Below are positions 62,774 to 64,000 of a stretch of 64,000 nt of DNA, piece after piece; the first letter of the stretch is position 1; every line of letters begins with the position of its first letter. The stretch covers positions 1 to 64,000 of the forward strand of contig JACMOC010000037.1 of the NCBI GenBank assembly GCA_014378195.1. Reading direction: 5' to 3'. The notes below the pieces were generated by a model. It ran no database searches, had not been told where the DNA came from, and was given only the letters and a program-made list of their open reading frames with translations. The position numbers were made by a program, and so were the translations under genes. The DNA comes from Oligoflexus sp. (GTDB lineage: Bacteria > Bdellovibrionota_B > Oligoflexia > Oligoflexales > Oligoflexaceae).

Positions 62774-63379
62774 TTACATACTGGCGAGCTTTTCTTTCAA
62801 CTTTATTGGCAGTGTCTCTAAGACCAGGAGGTGCAAAAGGCTCAAATGTGAACGTTTTGAAGGCACAAGGCCAAGCCTCAACTCCCAGTTTTCAAGGACA
62901 TTTCGAGCGGAATTTATGGAATCAGGAAATCGCGCTTCGAGTTCGATGCAAGTCACGATGCGTTCACCGAAGGTCGCGCGGTAATAAACGATTTCCACAT
63001 TATCAAAATAAAAAACCTGCACGTCTTTTTGCAGAGACCCCGACCACTCAATCCCAAAGGGTGTGAGAAACGCCGCGATTGCTTCGCCTTGGTCACCAAC
63101 AGGGACATTGAGTTCGAGATTAATCTCGGTCCGCGTCTCACTATCCTGACTGCTCACGCTTTTTGCCGTCAAATGTTGGATCAAACCATCAAATCGATGG
63201 CGATACACCAAGTGGGGCACAGCCTTGAGCAGGTAGTAGGTGTCGGCCACACGAGTTTCGTATTCTTTCTGAGGATGCTGCGCCCTAACTCTGGCAAAAA
63301 AGCCAGGAACGTCAAAATCCTCGGTTACTATGAACTTGTGTTCAATCTCAAGAAAACGAGTCGACTCAACTTCACTCAT
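62774..63379 (-). CDS. CYTH-superfamily protein
   Basis: 201 residues. The hallmark ExExK appears as FLEIEHKF at about 10-17, followed by strands with alternating charged residues (YETRVADTYYLL; VYRHRFDG; ETRTEINLEL; ITCIELEARF). CYTH proteins bind triphosphates and include class-IV adenylate cyclases, thiamine-triphosphatases and inorganic triphosphatases; the substrate cannot be told from sequence alone. It lies 16 bases downstream of the pyruvate kinase gene on the same strand, so probably shares its transcript. Confidence 0.85.
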   Translation of the reverse strand: MSEVESTRFLEIEHKFIVTEDFDVPGFFARVRAQHPQKEYETRVADTYYLLKAVPHLVYRHRFDGLIQHLTAKSVSSQDSETRTEINLELNVPVGDQGEAIAAFLTPFGIEWSGSLQKDVQVFYFDNVEIVYYRATFGERIVTCIELEARFPDSINSARNVLENWELRLGLVPSKRSHLSLLHLLVLETLPIKLKEKLASM

Positions 63380-63395
63380 GGGCCACGGCTTCTTT

Positions 63396-64000
63396 TTATA
63401 GGGTCTGCACGGAGAAGAGGTTGGAACCCTCTGCCCCTAGAGACGACAGAGTAACGGATACAAAAACATAACGATCGTTGGCTTTGATCCAACTTTTGTG
63501 GAGAAGCAACGCGTTGACGATAGCGGACACATGTTCGATGTCTGGCATTACATCCAAAAGTATCCCGAAGACACCGCGCACCAAGCGAAGACGACGAATA
63601 ACATCGAGCGACATCGTAACGGCAATGATTGGCGTTCGACTTCCATAGGACGACAAGTGGAGAGCCGTGTTGCCGGTCTTTGTCAAACACACGATGGCTT
63701 TCGCTTGGTTACGATAAGCGGCGCGGTAAGCCGAAGATGTAACGGCTTCGATTTCCGTCGTGATCTCGGGATGTTTTTTCACCCAGTTCATTGAAGGTCC
63801 GCCGGCGGTAAATTCCGCTTCTTCGATCGCGCGTATGGCAAGCGAAAGAGCCCGCTCTGCATAACGCCCATGACCAATCGCTTCCGACAATACAACGGCA
63901 TCGGCACCATCAAACACGGCATTGGCAATATCGGAGACTTCCGCGCGCGTGGGTGTCACGTTGTGTCTCATCGAGCCGAGCATCTCGGAAGCAACAACAG
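63396..64000 (-). CDS. pyk: Pyruvate kinase, C-terminal part (truncated by the window edge)
   Basis: About 200 C-terminal residues, open to the right edge. The text [38 protein letters not shown] is the pyruvate kinase signature around the active-site helix. The C-terminal allosteric domain follows ([28 protein letters not shown]). In place of the usual MLSGETA the protein reads VLSEAIG, so the conserved Gly-Glu-Thr of the loop is changed. The enzyme makes pyruvate and ATP; this copy may have altered activity or be a diverged isozyme. The stop is followed 16 bases later by the CYTH gene. Confidence 0.9.
   Translation of the reverse strand, partial: VVASEMLGSMRHNVTPTRAEVSDIANAVFDGADAVVLSEAIGHGRYAERALSLAIRAIEEAEFTAGGPSMNWVKKHPEITTEIEAVTSSAYRAAYRNQAKAIVCLTKTGNTALHLSSYGSRTPIIAVTMSLDVIRRLRLVRGVFGILLDVMPDIEHVSAIVNALLLHKSWIKANDRYVFVSVTLSSLGAEGSNLFSVQTL

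Overview
The window looks like chromosomal DNA of a Gram-negative bacterium, most plausibly a member of the Bdellovibrionota / Oligoflexia or a related former deltaproteobacterial lineage. This is inferred from gene content only; there is no rRNA marker. LpxC, a Pal-like lipoprotein and several outer-membrane barrel candidates show an outer membrane. They sit alongside genes often linked with Gram-positive genomes (RNase Y with YmdB, ClpC with a UVR-like linker, ScpA/ScpB), and with many receiver, hybrid-kinase and TPR proteins. There is no phage, IS element, CRISPR array or plasmid signature. It reads as core chromosome with several odd, lineage-specific proteins.

Layout. 1-611: 5' part of a membrane-anchored TPR-like protein on the minus strand. 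775-979: a long inverted repeat in front of a 42-codon membrane micro-ORF. 1001-7992: a tightly overlapping minus-strand operon (hybrid kinase with CHASE3 and three receivers, CheR, CheB, second hybrid kinase, DUF985 cupin). 7993-8498: an AT-rich gap holding four perfect DnaA boxes. 8499-10841: rplT, rpmI, a secreted protein and an inositol-monophosphatase-family gene. 11054-15532: plus-strand run of an RNase Y paralogue without a recognisable KH motif, a TPR protein, a receiver-TPR protein and a UDG-fold-like protein. 15595-17499: dnaK. 17686-20684: zinc-ribbon membrane protein, CheY-like protein and a ComEC-core protein. 20748-26447: lpxC, a FadJ-like protein with an eroded dehydrogenase part, an unknown protein, a TPR protein and a TetR regulator. 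26780-30308: three envelope proteins. 30294-32090: recN. 32351-32717: tRNA-Thr, tRNA-Glu and tRNA-Lys.

32906-36111: a small helical protein, an R3H RNA-binding protein that seems to start at ATT, an SDR and a fumarylacetoacetase-family enzyme. 36128-39139: rluB-scpB-scpA. 39374-41473: a protein that joins LuxE-like and LuxC-like halves. 41581-46932: M14 peptidase, queA, an HTH/coiled-coil protein and clpC. 47061-49794: HAD phosphatase, DUF3050 protein and GT9 glycosyltransferase. 49854-52249: LD-carboxypeptidase and mpl (murein recycling). 52390: Pal-like lipoprotein. 53085-55486: rny-ymdB. 55617-60419: outer-membrane protein, an ArgH-like protein with a C-terminal lipobox, dapA and dapB. 60437-64000: large secreted protein, CYTH protein and the 3' part of pyruvate kinase.

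Themes. Cell-wall metabolism recurs (dapA, dapB, ldcA, mpl, Pal, lpxC, M14 peptidase). RNA metabolism also recurs (two RNase Y-type proteins, YmdB, R3H protein, RluB, QueA). The most unusual items are the LuxE-LuxC fusion, the KH-less RNase Y paralogue, the evenly spaced DnaA-box array that can fold into alternative hairpins, the probable ATT start of the R3H protein, the eroded FadJ-like module, the ArgH-lipoprotein fusion and two hairpins that would bury Shine-Dalgarno sequences. All calls were made by reading the sequence; no database search was run.
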